In this document: positions 1 through 8,154 of the stretch, in pieces
Layout of the letters: each line of letters starts with the position of its first letter
How positions within the stretch are numbered: position 1 is the first letter of the stretch
Source: Niallia taxi
Lineage (GTDB): Bacteria > Bacillota > Bacilli > Bacillales > Cytobacillaceae
Direction: 5' to 3'
DNA: 64,000 nucleotides
NCBI RefSeq assembly: GCF_032818155.1
Contig: NZ_CP102589.1
Location: 3,210,001 to 3,274,000 of the forward strand
Notes under the pieces: generated by a model
Seen by the model: only the letters and a program-made list of their open reading frames with translations
The model's database searches: none
What the model was told of the DNA's origin: nothing
Made by a program: the position numbers and the translations under genes

Positions 1-319
1 AAAATACAGCAATAATAGAACCAATAAGAAAAACACTAATGAAAAGCAAATAGTTTTTGCGCAAACCGAGTTTTCTTGTTAAAACAGGTCCAAGTGGTAC
101 GCCAAATGCAAAACCGAGATTAGACAAGGTAGAAGGCAGCAATAAGGAATTGGAGCCAAGCTGCAAACCATTTTGGATAACTCCTTGATTTAATATATAG
201 GAAAGATTGGAAAAGTATTGTGATCCGATTGCGAAGATTGTCAAGATCGAGATAATCAAATACTGAGGCACTGCAACCTTTTCTGATTCAGATGCAGAAG
301 TATTAATTTGCTGACTCAT
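1..319 (-). CDS. MFS transporter, N-terminal part (cut by window edge)
   Basis: Only the first 106 codons are in the window. The ATG at 317-319 has a GGGGGAGA-type ribosome binding site just upstream. The translation starts with a short polar tail (about 20 residues), then a hydrophobic helix beginning PQYLIISILTIFA, and a loop ending GVPLGPVLTRKLGLRKNY, which matches the motif-A loop between TM2 and TM3 of major facilitator drug exporters. A second helix (LLFISVFLIGSIIAVF) runs into the edge. The gene follows a MarR regulator on the same strand, and a 10-bp inverted repeat lies in front of it, so it is probably the exporter controlled by that regulator. Substrate unknown. Confidence 0.75.
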   Translation of the reverse strand, partial: MSQQINTSASESEKVAVPQYLIISILTIFAIGSQYFSNLSYILNQGVIQNGLQLGSNSLLLPSTLSNLGFAFGVPLGPVLTRKLGLRKNYLLFISVFLIGSIIAVF

Positions 320-350
320 CTTCTCTCCCCCTTTCCTTGTGAATTTTTAA

Positions 351-383
351 ATATTGTATATGACAAGTTGTATTATACAATAT
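351..383. promoter_or_regulatory. Inverted repeat, candidate MarR operator
   Basis: Perfect 10-bp arms ATATTGTATA (351-360) and TATACAATAT (374-383) separated by 13 bp, directly upstream of the MFS start. AT-rich inverted repeats of this kind are typical MarR-family operators; the link to the neighbouring MarR gene is inference. Confidence 0.5.
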
Positions 384-423
384 ATAAACAAAAAAACAAT
401 ATGTTTTCATTTTTAAAACTAAA

Positions 424-450
424 AAAAGAGACTCTTTAGAATCTCTTTTC
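424..450 (-). terminator. Rho-independent terminator after the MarR gene
   Basis: On the minus strand AAAGAGA and TCTCTTT arms are followed by a run of T. It overlaps the end of the MarR gene, so the downstream MFS gene probably needs its own promoter. Confidence 0.6.
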
Positions 451-877
451 AACCTTGTCCCCAATGCTTAAAATCTGCATTAAGGCGGTTCATTAACTTG
501 TCCAATTGTTCAATATCTTCCTGTTTCCAATTCTTCAATATCTCTCCATATACTGTGTAGCGAGCCTTTTGCACGCGTTCAAGCACTTCTAGCCCACTTT
601 TTGTAATTTCTATTAAGCTAATCCGGCCATTGTTAGCATCAGGATATCTTTTCACATAGGATTTTGTTTCAAGATTACTGACTTGTCTGCTCGCTGTTGA
701 AATGTTCAGCAGCAGCTGATGCGCAATTTCATTTATTCCAATCGGTCCGTTACTTTGCAATTCACTTAAAATTAAGTATTCCGATCTGTCCAGACTCCCG
801 AGTTTTGGGTTATTTGCTGTAATTAAACGAACAAGTAATGCCACTTCATATTCAATAGATTGAAGTGAATCATTCAT
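449..877 (-). CDS. MarR family transcriptional regulator
   Basis: About 142 residues, the usual MarR size. The winged helix-turn-helix covers roughly residues 35-100: helix GINEIAHQLLLNISTASRQ, recognition helix, then a wing with the DANNGRISL stretch, the equivalent of the conserved D-x-R-x3-L wing of MarR proteins. The helices before and after would form the dimer interface. The ATG at 877 is preferred over the GTG two codons upstream because AAAGGGGAG lies 7 bases before the ATG and almost touches the GTG. It is followed by a terminator, an inverted-repeat operator candidate and an MFS gene, a common ligand-sensing exporter arrangement. The ligand is unknown. Confidence 0.88.
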   Translation of the reverse strand: MNDSLQSIEYEVALLVRLITANNPKLGSLDRSEYLILSELQSNGPIGINEIAHQLLLNISTASRQVSNLETKSYVKRYPDANNGRISLIEITKSGLEVLERVQKARYTVYGEILKNWKQEDIEQLDKLMNRLNADFKHWGQG

Positions 878-920
878 TTGCACTCTCCCCTTTTAAAAAC
901 GTTCAAAGTATATCTAAACA

Positions 921-1355
921 CTAATGCTTCCTTGATGATGCTGCTGAAATAATATAATAGCTGAGCACTAATACAAGAATAGCACAAGTATATAAAAGTG
1001 TGTGCAATGGATTATCGTGATAGACAATGATAAGCCTAACCATTGCAGTAATTCCGATATACAAGAAATACCTTAGTGGAAAGTGATAGCTCTCTTGAAA
1101 ATACTTTACAATTAGTGCGATAAATTCAAAATACAAAAAGAACACTAATATTCTTTCAAGCAGCTCATAATTGTTGCTTGCCTGCTGAAGCTCGACTGCA
1201 TATGCGATAAAATAAATAATTTCTTTACATAGCAACACACTTAATGTGATCGCAAGCAAAATCAGTGATACGTTTAAGATTTGCTGCAGCATGGCGGCCA
1301 GCAGCAAATGCTGTTTTTTTACCTGCTTCTTTTCTTTTTCTTTTCGTGCTTCCAA
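921..1355 (-). CDS. PsiE family (phosphate-starvation-inducible) membrane protein
   Basis: 144 residues. After a basic N-terminus (MEARKEKEKKQVKK) there are four predicted membrane helices: about 18-45, 65-87, 93-112 and 117-138. The stretch YFQESYHFPLRYFLYIGITAMVRLIIVYHDNP is characteristic of the PsiE family, whose biochemical role is unknown. The start is TTG at 1353-1355, supported by AAGGAGG seven bases upstream; no ATG in frame is placed as well. No phosphate regulator is nearby, so induction by phosphate starvation should not be assumed here. Confidence 0.8.
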   Translation of the reverse strand: MEARKEKEKKQVKKQHLLLAAMLQQILNVSLILLAITLSVLLCKEIIYFIAYAVELQQASNNYELLERILVFFLYFEFIALIVKYFQESYHFPLRYFLYIGITAMVRLIIVYHDNPLHTLLYTCAILVLVLSYYIISAASSRKH

Positions 1356-1439
1356 CTTTTTTCCTCCTTGCTGAGGATAACTCCGAATGATTCTTTTATT
1401 TTATACATATTTGCTTAGTTTTACTATGATTTACATTGT

Positions 1440-1471
1440 AAAAAACCATTTACATATGGTAAATGGTTTTA
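1440..1471 (-). terminator. Terminator after the sugar-efflux-type MFS gene
   Basis: Arms AAAACCATTTAC and GTAAATGGTTTT around a four-base loop, followed on the minus strand by TTTTTT. It separates the MFS gene (stop near 1537) from the PsiE gene. Confidence 0.75.
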
Positions 1472-1536
1472 GATGATTCTTCTGTAGGTTTCCTTTACTC
1501 TTAAAAAGTTAAGTTAGGGACAAAGTAAAAATTACT

Positions 1537-2763
1537 CTAATCCATTCCAAAGGATGCCGATTTGTTGGCACTTTGTTTTTCTTTTCCGAAAAGAATCAGG
1601 CAAACCAGGGCAATGATTGCAAAAATGGCGTAAATAATAATTACATTGCCATAGTTCATTGCTTCTGCTAGTACACCGAACATTAAGTAGCCAACAGTAT
1701 TGCCAATTTGGGTCGAGTTCATATAAAGGGTTGTTGCTGTCCCTTGTGCTTGTGGAATGAAGTCCTGGAAATAGGATATGGCAATTCCTGATGTAATGGA
1801 AACCTGTGCCGCACTTAATATTTGCAGCGGATATATTTGCCAAGGTTCATTAACAAAGAAGAATAACGAAAAATAAATGGCGGCAATAGCAAAGCCAATT
1901 CTTATAAGCAATCCGTTATCCAGCTTGGTTGCCAGCATTCCGACTGCAATCATCATCGGTACTTCGAAAATCGGCGGCACACTGAAAATTAACCCAACAT
2001 CCAGCTCGCTCCCCCCAAGCACCTTTGTAACAAACTGAGGTGCATTCAGCATATGAATGGAGGTTGCCGCAGCTAATAGCATTGCTGCAGCGAGATTACC
2101 AAATATATGGGGCTTGCGGACATAGGATGCCACGCCAGTGGAGACACCCTTTTTCACAGGAGCTATCTTCGGAATATCCTTTAAGAAGAACAGGATGACG
2201 ACTAATCCTATTCCATAGCTTGCTGCCACAAATAAAAATAGACCTTTAAAGCCAATTGCCGCAAGTAGCCATGCAGCAACAGCAGGGCCAACCGTCCAGG
2301 AAAGGGCAAAGAACATCCGAAAAACATTCATAATAAATGGTGCTTGCTCTTTAGGAACATTTGCATGGTGAAGCGCCTCCCTTGCATATGCCCACAGCTG
2401 TGGTACTGAGGCAGCAGCAGAGCCTAACAAAACGAAAGCTATTATGGCTAACAACACATAATCACGAACAAAGGCAAAGCCAATATAGCCAAGCATCCCT
2501 GTAAGGCTTGTAAAGATCAGGATTTTCTTTCTACTTAATTGCATATCTGATTTTTTGGCTATAATCGTGCTTATGACAACACCGCCAATTGCCATAATTG
2601 TCATAAACAGCCCAAAGCCGATATTGCTCATCCCTACTTCATCAATTCCAAAAAGGGAGGAGAATGGGGCAAAAAACGACATGGATAATCCAAAGATAAA
2701 ATTGGCTAAAAATAGGATTGGAAACGATGGGATTTTCCAAACAAATAAAAGCCTCTCTTTCAT
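1537..2763 (-). CDS. MFS transporter, sugar efflux (Set) type
   Basis: About 408 residues with a 12-helix major facilitator pattern. The N-terminal part (PSFPILFLANFIFGLSMSFFAPFSSLFGIDEVGMSN split over TM1 and its loop) and the pattern AKKSDMQLSRKK in the TM2-TM3 loop resemble the SetA/SetB sugar efflux family. An upstream in-frame start exists 16 codons earlier, but the ATG at 2763 has GGAGAGGG four bases before it and begins MKERLLFVWKIPSF, so it is chosen. Same strand as an aldo/keto reductase and an SGNH hydrolase gene upstream, with a 91-bp gap containing a hairpin. Substrate not determinable. Confidence 0.78.
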   Translation of the reverse strand: MKERLLFVWKIPSFPILFLANFIFGLSMSFFAPFSSLFGIDEVGMSNIGFGLFMTIMAIGGVVISTIIAKKSDMQLSRKKILIFTSLTGMLGYIGFAFVRDYVLLAIIAFVLLGSAAASVPQLWAYAREALHHANVPKEQAPFIMNVFRMFFALSWTVGPAVAAWLLAAIGFKGLFLFVAASYGIGLVVILFFLKDIPKIAPVKKGVSTGVASYVRKPHIFGNLAAAMLLAAATSIHMLNAPQFVTKVLGGSELDVGLIFSVPPIFEVPMMIAVGMLATKLDNGLLIRIGFAIAAIYFSLFFFVNEPWQIYPLQILSAAQVSITSGIAISYFQDFIPQAQGTATTLYMNSTQIGNTVGYLMFGVLAEAMNYGNVIIIYAIFAIIALVCLILFGKEKQSANKSASFGMD

Positions 2764-2819
2764 AATTCCCTCTCCTGTTCTTAATAAATTACAATGTATT
2801 ACTCTTAGCACAAAACAAA

Positions 2820-2844
2820 CATTGCCATCTTTTGGACAGCAATG
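2820..2844 (-). terminator. Hairpin between aldo/keto reductase and MFS genes
   Basis: CATTGC and GCAATG arms, then TTTGTTTTG on the minus strand. A weak terminator that would reduce read-through into the MFS gene. Confidence 0.4.
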
Positions 2845-2854
2845 CTTTACAGTG

Positions 2855-3853
2855 TTATATAGAATCCGTCAAAATATTATCAATACTTGATAGCTCTTCA
2901 TTAGAAAACTCAAGATTTGCCAATGCAGCTACATTTTCTTCCACCTGGCTCACTCTGCTTGCACCAATTAACGCGGAAGTTACTTTTCCATTTCGCAGCA
3001 CCCAAGCAAGCGACATCTGTGCGAGGCTTTGGCCTCGGTTTGCTGCAATTTCATTCAGCTTTATAACGCGATTAACCACGTCTTGCGTCACCTGTGCTTC
3101 GGACAGGAAGCTGGACGGTTTTTTTGCCCTTGAGTTTTCTGGAATGCCATTTGCGTATTTGCTTGTCAGCAAGCCTTGAGCCAATGGGCAAAACGCAATA
3201 GAGCCAACACCATTTTGCTCTAAAACATCCTGGAGGCCATCCTCTACCCAACGCTCCAAAAGGGAATATTTAGGCTGATGGATTAACAGCGGGGTACCTA
3301 GTCGATTCAAAATTTCAACAGCAGCTGCTGTCTGCTCCGCACTATAATTGGAGACTCCGACATATAAAGCTTTCCCTTGCCTTACAACGAGATCAAGTGC
3401 TGCCATTGTCTCTTCTAAAGGGGTATTAGGATCTGGACGATGTGAATAAAAAACATCCACATAATCAAGTCCCATTCTTTTTAAGCTTTGGTCAAGGCTC
3501 GATACAAGATATTTCTTAGAGCCCCAATCTCCGTATGGACCTGGCCACATATGATAGCCCGCCTTCGTAGAAATTACCATTTCATCCCGATATGGAGCGA
3601 AATCAGCTTGCAGCATTTTCCCAAACATTTCTTCTGCTGATCCTGGCGGTGGTCCGTAATTATTTGCCAAATCAAAATGGGTAATACCTAAATCAAATGC
3701 CTTTCTAAGTATCGCCCTCCCGTTTTCATATGTATCCACACCTCCGAAATTATGCCAAAGCCCTAAAGAGATAGCTGGCAGCAGCAGCCCTGAATTTCCT
3801 GTGCGATTATATTTCATTGATTCGTAGCGATTTTCACTTGCTTGATATCCCAT
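2855..3853 (-). CDS. Aldo/keto reductase, YghZ/Gpr (glyceraldehyde 3-phosphate reductase) type
   Basis: About 332 residues. An (alpha/beta)8 NADPH-dependent reductase: ITHFDLANNYGPPPGSAEE holds the catalytic Asp and Tyr, STKAGYHMWPGPYGDWGSKKY the Lys, and DVFYSHRPDPNTPLEE the His of the tetrad. ANNYGPPPGSAEE and the GPYGDWGSKK loop are typical of the YghZ/Gpr subgroup (potassium-channel beta-subunit-like), which reduces L-glyceraldehyde 3-phosphate and methylglyoxal in E. coli. The ATG at 3853 follows AAAGGGGG with 7 bases; the earlier in-frame ATG at 3877 lies inside the upstream gene. It is 13 bp behind the SGNH hydrolase gene, so the two are cotranscribed. Confidence 0.88.
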   Translation of the reverse strand: MGYQASENRYESMKYNRTGNSGLLLPAISLGLWHNFGGVDTYENGRAILRKAFDLGITHFDLANNYGPPPGSAEEMFGKMLQADFAPYRDEMVISTKAGYHMWPGPYGDWGSKKYLVSSLDQSLKRMGLDYVDVFYSHRPDPNTPLEETMAALDLVVRQGKALYVGVSNYSAEQTAAAVEILNRLGTPLLIHQPKYSLLERWVEDGLQDVLEQNGVGSIAFCPLAQGLLTSKYANGIPENSRAKKPSSFLSEAQVTQDVVNRVIKLNEIAANRGQSLAQMSLAWVLRNGKVTSALIGASRVSQVEENVAALANLEFSNEELSSIDNILTDSI

Positions 3854-3866
3854 TCTCTTTCCCCCT

Positions 3867-4490
3867 TTACCTTTCATTTAAAAAAGCTTGAAGCCAGGTT
3901 TGTGCCATCAGCATATTCCCAGTGGTATTCATATGAACACCATCTGTTGTTAGCACTTGGCAGTCTGGCGTATTTAAATAGTCAATAAATGCTTGATGTG
4001 TTGGCACCAACAGACAATTAAACTCTGCAGCGAGTTCCTGTATTGCAGTCACATAAGGCTTTAACAATTTGTTTCCTTGTGCATTCACATCCTCCAGAAT
4101 AACTGTCGGCTCCATTAAAATAACTTTGGCATTTGTATGTGTATGAACTTGCTCTATTAAGTCTGCATAAATCGCCTTAAAGCGGTCGTGTGACAATGCT
4201 TCTTGCTGAGGAGAATCGAGCTGTCGCCATACATCATTTATGCCAACTGATATCGACACATAATCTGGCTTCAAATCCAAGACATCCTCTTTCCATCGCT
4301 CTGCCAAATCAGGAACTCTGTTACCGCCAATGCCCTTGTTAATGATTTTCGGGAGAGTCTCTGGCTTATTTATGGCAAGAAAGTCTCTTACATACCGGAC
4401 ATAACTGTTACCAATTTGCTCCGGGTCTTCATATCTGCCTGCTTCTGTAATGCTGTCACCGATGAACAGCAAAAGATCATTTTTATTCAC
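3867..4490 (-). CDS. SGNH/GDSL hydrolase (rhamnogalacturonan acetylesterase-like)
   Basis: About 207 residues, no signal peptide, therefore intracellular. All SGNH blocks are visible: IGDSITEAGR with the nucleophile Ser13, KGIGGNR with the oxyanion Gly, VGINDVW with the oxyanion Asn, and DGVHMNTTG with the catalytic Asp and His. Such enzymes commonly remove acetyl groups from sugars. A GTG start at 4490 is chosen because AGAGGTAGG lies six bases upstream; the ATG at 4517 would place that ribosome binding site inside the gene. First gene of an operon with an aldo/keto reductase. The acylated substrate is unknown. Confidence 0.85.
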   Translation of the reverse strand: MNKNDLLLFIGDSITEAGRYEDPEQIGNSYVRYVRDFLAINKPETLPKIINKGIGGNRVPDLAERWKEDVLDLKPDYVSISVGINDVWRQLDSPQQEALSHDRFKAIYADLIEQVHTHTNAKVILMEPTVILEDVNAQGNKLLKPYVTAIQELAAEFNCLLVPTHQAFIDYLNTPDCQVLTTDGVHMNTTGNMLMAQTWLQAFLNER

Positions 4491-4686
4491 GAAAGACCTA
4501 CCTCTTTCCCAGCACATTTTGTAGAATCACTTGTGTATATTTCAAGCTTCCTAATAACTTTAAACGCTTTCATCCTGTTGTTTGCCCCAATACTAGCATT
4601 CTCTCACTCTATTTGCAATTGCTTTTTAGCCATTTACAAAAATTGAAAATGAATGATTTATAAATAGAGCCCTTTTTGCACAGATA

Positions 4687-4720
4687 AAGAGGATACCTAA
4701 ATAAAGGCATCCTCTTTTAT
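4687..4720 (-). terminator. Hairpin after znuA
   Basis: Arms AAAGAGGATACC and GGCATCCTCTTT (G-T pair tolerated) around an eight-base loop, just after the znuA stop. The minus-strand T tract is poor, so efficiency is uncertain. Confidence 0.55.
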
Positions 4721-4722
4721 GT

Positions 4723-5661
4723 TTATTCAGACTGTGCTTGGATAATTGCATCTAAATTATTTTTCATGATAGAAATATAGTCAAGCCCGTTCTTTTGATC
4801 TTCCTCACTTACTAATTCTAGTGTGTTTAATACGGTCGTTTTCGCACCAATTTCATTTGCAAGTGTCTCTGCAACCTTCGGTGATGCTGCCTCTTCAAAA
4901 TAGATAACGTTAATATCATGCTCCATAGCGAATGTTCTTAATTCAGCAAGCTTCGCTGCCGTTGGCTCTTGCTCTGGTGACAGCCCTGCAATAGCAATTT
5001 GTTCAAGACCATAGTCGTTTGCCAAATATCCGAATGCTGCGTGCTGTGTAATCATTTCCTTTTTCGGGACTAAAGCAAGCTTTTCCTTATACTCACTATC
5101 TAGCGCTGAAAGCTCCTTTAAGTACGTCTCACTATTCTTTTGATATTCGTCCTCATGAGTTGGATCTGATTCAATAAGGCTTGCTGTAATTGTCTCGACT
5201 TCTTTCATTGCCAAAGCTGGGCTCAGCCAGACATGCGGGTCCATTTCATGACTATGATCATGGTCATGATGCTCTTCCTCTTCTTCTGATCCCTCCATAA
5301 GTGTAATTCCCTTGCTGGCTTCCACAAAGACTGTGCCTTCATCCTTTGCTGCAGTCTCGATTGTTGGGACAAAAGTCTCCATATACTCACTGTTGTAAAT
5401 AAACAAATCTGCATCATGCACCTTTTTTATATCCTTCGGAGTTGGTTCCCAATCATGCGGTTCTGTTGAAGACGGTATTAGTAGCTCCACATCAGCTTGA
5501 TTCCCTGCAATTTCCTTCGTAAATTCGTACATCGGATAAAAGCTTGTCATAATTTTAAGCTGCTTTTCCCCATCGTTATTTGTTTGAACATTTTGTGCTC
5601 CACAGCCTGCCAGCAGTGCTACTGTTGCTGCGAGTACAATGCCCCATTTAGTTCTTTTCAT
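4723..5661 (-). CDS. znuA: Zinc ABC transporter substrate-binding lipoprotein, ZnuA/AdcA type
   Basis: About 312 residues from the ATG at 5661, which has GGAGGAG nine bases upstream; the longer reading adds 16 residues with no ribosome binding site. A lipoprotein signal ends LLAG-Cys20. It is a cluster A-I metal-binding protein: His69 in TEPHDWEP, His143 in DPHVWLSP, a His in TQHAAFGYLAND and the acidic ligand in YFEEAASP. The acidic His-rich loop (residues 126-140, EEEEEHHDHDHSHEM) is typical of zinc, not manganese, members. A Zur box lies in its promoter. No ATPase or permease gene is next to it, so it must use a transporter encoded elsewhere or act as a scavenging protein. Confidence 0.88.
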   Translation of the reverse strand: MKRTKWGIVLAATVALLAGCGAQNVQTNNDGEKQLKIMTSFYPMYEFTKEIAGNQADVELLIPSSTEPHDWEPTPKDIKKVHDADLFIYNSEYMETFVPTIETAAKDEGTVFVEASKGITLMEGSEEEEEHHDHDHSHEMDPHVWLSPALAMKEVETITASLIESDPTHEDEYQKNSETYLKELSALDSEYKEKLALVPKKEMITQHAAFGYLANDYGLEQIAIAGLSPEQEPTAAKLAELRTFAMEHDINVIYFEEAASPKVAETLANEIGAKTTVLNTLELVSEEDQKNGLDYISIMKNNLDAIIQAQSE

Positions 5662-5696
5662 GCTCTGTTCTCCTCCGACATCTACTATCCTTTTAT

Positions 5697-5717
5697 AAAT
5701 TGTAGTCATTACGATTT
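5697..5717. promoter_or_regulatory. Zur box in front of znuA
   Basis: Inverted repeat with core TTGTAGTCATTACGA. It differs from the Bacillus Zur core TCGTAATnATTACGA at two positions. It lies 36 bp upstream of the znuA start, where bound Zur would block transcription in zinc-replete cells. Confidence 0.75.
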
Positions 5718-5734
5718 AAAACCTAGACCAGCTT

Positions 5735-6913
5735 TTACGTATACATTGGCAATGGGTCTTGGAATATCTGCCAGTCAACTCTCATTTCTTGATCTGTTAA
5801 CAGACATTCATCCAGCCCACTCTGGATTGCTTGTTTATCCATATTAAGACCAATAAATACTAATTCTGTTTGCCTGTCCCCCCATGTTTCATCCCAACTA
5901 TCCTGAACTTCCGGTTCCTCTGCCAGAACTGCCTTCCTCTCCTTATCTGGGAGACAGGCAATCCATTCTCCTGCTCCTTGAATGGACACAGATGAACCGG
6001 CTTGGGAAAGCAGACCAATGTTATCATTTCTTGTCGCCAGCCAAAAGAATCCCTTTGCTCTGACTATTACAGATGGCCAATTTTCTAGCCACTTCATAAA
6101 TCGCTCTGGATGAAATGGTCGTGCTTTTTTGTATACAAAGGAAGAAATGCCATACTCCTCTGTTTCTGGAATATGCTCCTCCTGCAGCTCCTTTATCCAG
6201 CCAGCTGCTTGGCTTGCTTCATCTAAGTTAAACACATTTTTATTCCATATATGCTCTGATGAAAGCTTGCTGAATTGCGTTGTATGAATAGCTGCATCTG
6301 GATTAAGTCTCTTCAACACCTGCTGTAATTCGAAAACCGATTGCTCTGGTACAAGATCAATCTTATTCAAAATAATGATATTGGCAAACTCAATTTGGTC
6401 AATAAGCAGATCTGCTATCTCACGATCATCATGGTCATCTCTTCCGATATGTCTGTCTACTAACGTTTCTCCAGATCCATAATCATGCCAAAATCTATTG
6501 GCATCCACCACTGTTATCATTGCATTAATTTTGCAAATAGCCGCTAAATCAATGCCTGTCTCTTCATCCAAATATGTAAACGTCTGTGCGACAGGAACAG
6601 GTTCACTAATGCCTGAGGATTCGATTAAAATATGGTCGATTTCTCCATCCTCTGCAAGCTTTTTTACCTCCAATAGCAAATCCTCTCTTAATGTGCAGCA
6701 AATGCAGCCATTTTGCATTTCAACAAGCCTTTCATCTGTTCTTTTGAATCCACCTTGCTTAATAAGTTTACCGTCGATATTCACCTCGCTCATATCATTG
6801 ACGATAACGGCAATCCTTTCACCGTGTTTACTTGTTAATAGATGATTTAACAAGGTCGTTTTTCCTGACCCAAGATAACCACTGAGTACAGTCACTCCTA
6901 TCCGTTCATTCAA
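5735..6913 (-). CDS. COG0523 (CobW/YciC) GTPase, Zur-controlled zinc chaperone
   Basis: 392 residues. The G3E GTPase domain has Walker A GYLGSGKTT (residues 12-20), the metal-binding CICC (70-73) of the COG0523 family, and the NKIDL base-recognition motif. The C-terminal CobW_C domain ends with a WDETWGDRQTELVFIG stretch typical of the YciC/ZigA subgroup, low-zinc metallochaperones thought to deliver zinc to essential enzymes. AAGGAG precedes the ATG at 6913. Two Zur boxes upstream and the znuA gene 73 bp downstream place it in the zinc-starvation response. The CobW name is historical; cobalamin synthesis is unlikely here. Confidence 0.9.
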   Translation of the reverse strand: MNERIGVTVLSGYLGSGKTTLLNHLLTSKHGERIAVIVNDMSEVNIDGKLIKQGGFKRTDERLVEMQNGCICCTLREDLLLEVKKLAEDGEIDHILIESSGISEPVPVAQTFTYLDEETGIDLAAICKINAMITVVDANRFWHDYGSGETLVDRHIGRDDHDDREIADLLIDQIEFANIIILNKIDLVPEQSVFELQQVLKRLNPDAAIHTTQFSKLSSEHIWNKNVFNLDEASQAAGWIKELQEEHIPETEEYGISSFVYKKARPFHPERFMKWLENWPSVIVRAKGFFWLATRNDNIGLLSQAGSSVSIQGAGEWIACLPDKERKAVLAEEPEVQDSWDETWGDRQTELVFIGLNMDKQAIQSGLDECLLTDQEMRVDWQIFQDPLPMYT

Positions 6914-6933
6914 AATTAACTCCTTCTTTCCTT

Positions 6934-6954
6934 AAAACGTAATTATTACGATTT
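6934..6954. promoter_or_regulatory. Zur box 1 before the COG0523 gene
   Basis: Near-perfect inverted repeat with core ACGTAATTATTACGA, matching the Zur core TCGTAATnATTACGA at all but one position. It lies about 20 bp upstream of the start codon. Confidence 0.82.
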
Positions 6955-6995
6955 ATATATTATATGTTTAATTTGATCTTTTTTCTTTTTTATAT

Positions 6996-7016
6996 TAATC
7001 GTAATCATTACGGTTT
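6996..7016. promoter_or_regulatory. Zur box 2 before the COG0523 gene
   Basis: Second inverted repeat, core TCGTAATCATTACGG, 62 bp from the first centre to centre. Paired Zur boxes are known at yciC of B. subtilis and give tight, graded repression. Confidence 0.8.
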
Positions 7017-7042
7017 GTAAAGAGGTTTTTTATTATAAAGGA

Positions 7043-7076
7043 AAAACCTTTGCGGAAATACTCCCACAAAGGTTTT
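7043..7076 (-). terminator. Terminator of the ThuA/Gfo operon
   Basis: Arms AAAACCTTTG and CAAAGGTTTT with a T tract on the minus strand, immediately after the last gene of the operon. Confidence 0.7.
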
Positions 7077-7080
7077 AATA

Positions 7081-8136
7081 TTAAGCCATTTCTTCCTGTG
7101 CATTTTCTTGGAAAATAACTCTTTCTCGTTTCTTTCCAGATTCATAAATGGCACAAATCATTTTTTGTGTTTTTAATGCATCCTCGCCCGTAATATCAGG
7201 TGCTGCTCCTGATTTCAATGACTCATAGAAATTATTGATTTGCTTCACATGGCTTACACCCCAGTATCCCTTTGCTCCATTGTCATAATGGAAGGTTTCC
7301 TGTGGATTATTGTCTGCGATGAACTCTCTTCCGTCCATTAACCTGACAGTCGCACGGTCTGCGACCATCTTCGCAATTCCTTGTTCACAATGCAGTTCAA
7401 TTTCAACAGGTGCATCATATGTGTAGTAGTTAACTGCATGAAAGGCAGATACTACTCCATTTTGGAAAGAGATAACTCCTTCTGCCGAGTCCTCTACTTC
7501 AATAATTTCATGGGCACGGTTGCTGATAGTAGCATCCACATATTTAATGTCACTGTCAACGAACCATCTCATTAAGTCCAGCGTATGGATAGCCTGATCG
7601 ATGATCACGCCGCCGCCTTCTTTTTCCCATGTACCTTTCCAGTCGCTTTTTAAGTAATATTCATCAGAACGGTCCCATGTTACAGACAGTTTACCTGATT
7701 TAATTGCCCCAAGCTCCCCATTCACTAGCATGTTTTTAATAAGCTGGGAGCCTGGATTATAGCGATTTTGAAAAATGACTCCTAATGTAGTGCCATTTTC
7801 CTTTGCTGTTTCCACCATTTCTCTTGCATCGTCAAATGCAATTGACATCGGCTTTTCTGTCAAAACATGAATCTTTCTTTTTGCTGCTGCAATCGCAACA
7901 GGTGCATGCAAATGGTGTGGCAGACAAATGTGGATAACATCAAGCTGCTCACTGTTAAACATTTCCTCATAATCTGTGTATGATGCACAATTATAAATTG
8001 CTGCTTTTGCGTCTGCTCTGTCCTTTTTAACATCACATACTGCGACAAGCTGCGCATCCTCTCTTGTTACTATTGATTGAGCATGCATCGGAAAAATATT
8101 GCCGCACCCTACGATTCCTACTTTATATGAAGTCAT
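7081..8136 (-). CDS. Gfo/Idh/MocA family NAD(P)-dependent dehydrogenase (last gene of the ThuA operon)
   Basis: About 351 residues. The Rossmann start VGIVGCGNIFPMHAQ, the CLPHHLHAP loop and the EKPM motif with the catalytic Lys are standard for this family; GGGVIIDQAIHTLDLMRW contains the conserved D-x3-H active-site pair. These enzymes oxidise or reduce cyclic polyols and sugars (inositols, glucosides, 3-keto sugars). The ATG at 8136 is chosen because AAAGGAGG is nine bases upstream; the ATG three codons earlier touches that site. 18 bp behind the isomerase gene. It differs clearly from the second dehydrogenase of the operon, so the two probably act on successive intermediates. Confidence 0.9.
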   Translation of the reverse strand: MTSYKVGIVGCGNIFPMHAQSIVTREDAQLVAVCDVKKDRADAKAAIYNCASYTDYEEMFNSEQLDVIHICLPHHLHAPVAIAAAKRKIHVLTEKPMSIAFDDAREMVETAKENGTTLGVIFQNRYNPGSQLIKNMLVNGELGAIKSGKLSVTWDRSDEYYLKSDWKGTWEKEGGGVIIDQAIHTLDLMRWFVDSDIKYVDATISNRAHEIIEVEDSAEGVISFQNGVVSAFHAVNYYTYDAPVEIELHCEQGIAKMVADRATVRLMDGREFIADNNPQETFHYDNGAKGYWGVSHVKQINNFYESLKSGAAPDITGEDALKTQKMICAIYESGKKRERVIFQENAQEEMA

Positions 8137-8154
8137 ACTTAACATCCTCCTTTA

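Noticed and set aside
1532..1843. Minus-strand 103-codon frame inside the MFS gene.
   Set aside because: Composition like a shadow frame; MFS protein covers it.
6934..7016. Boxes read as Fur sites.
   Set aside because: They match the Zur core CGTAATnATTACG, and the controlled genes are zinc genes.
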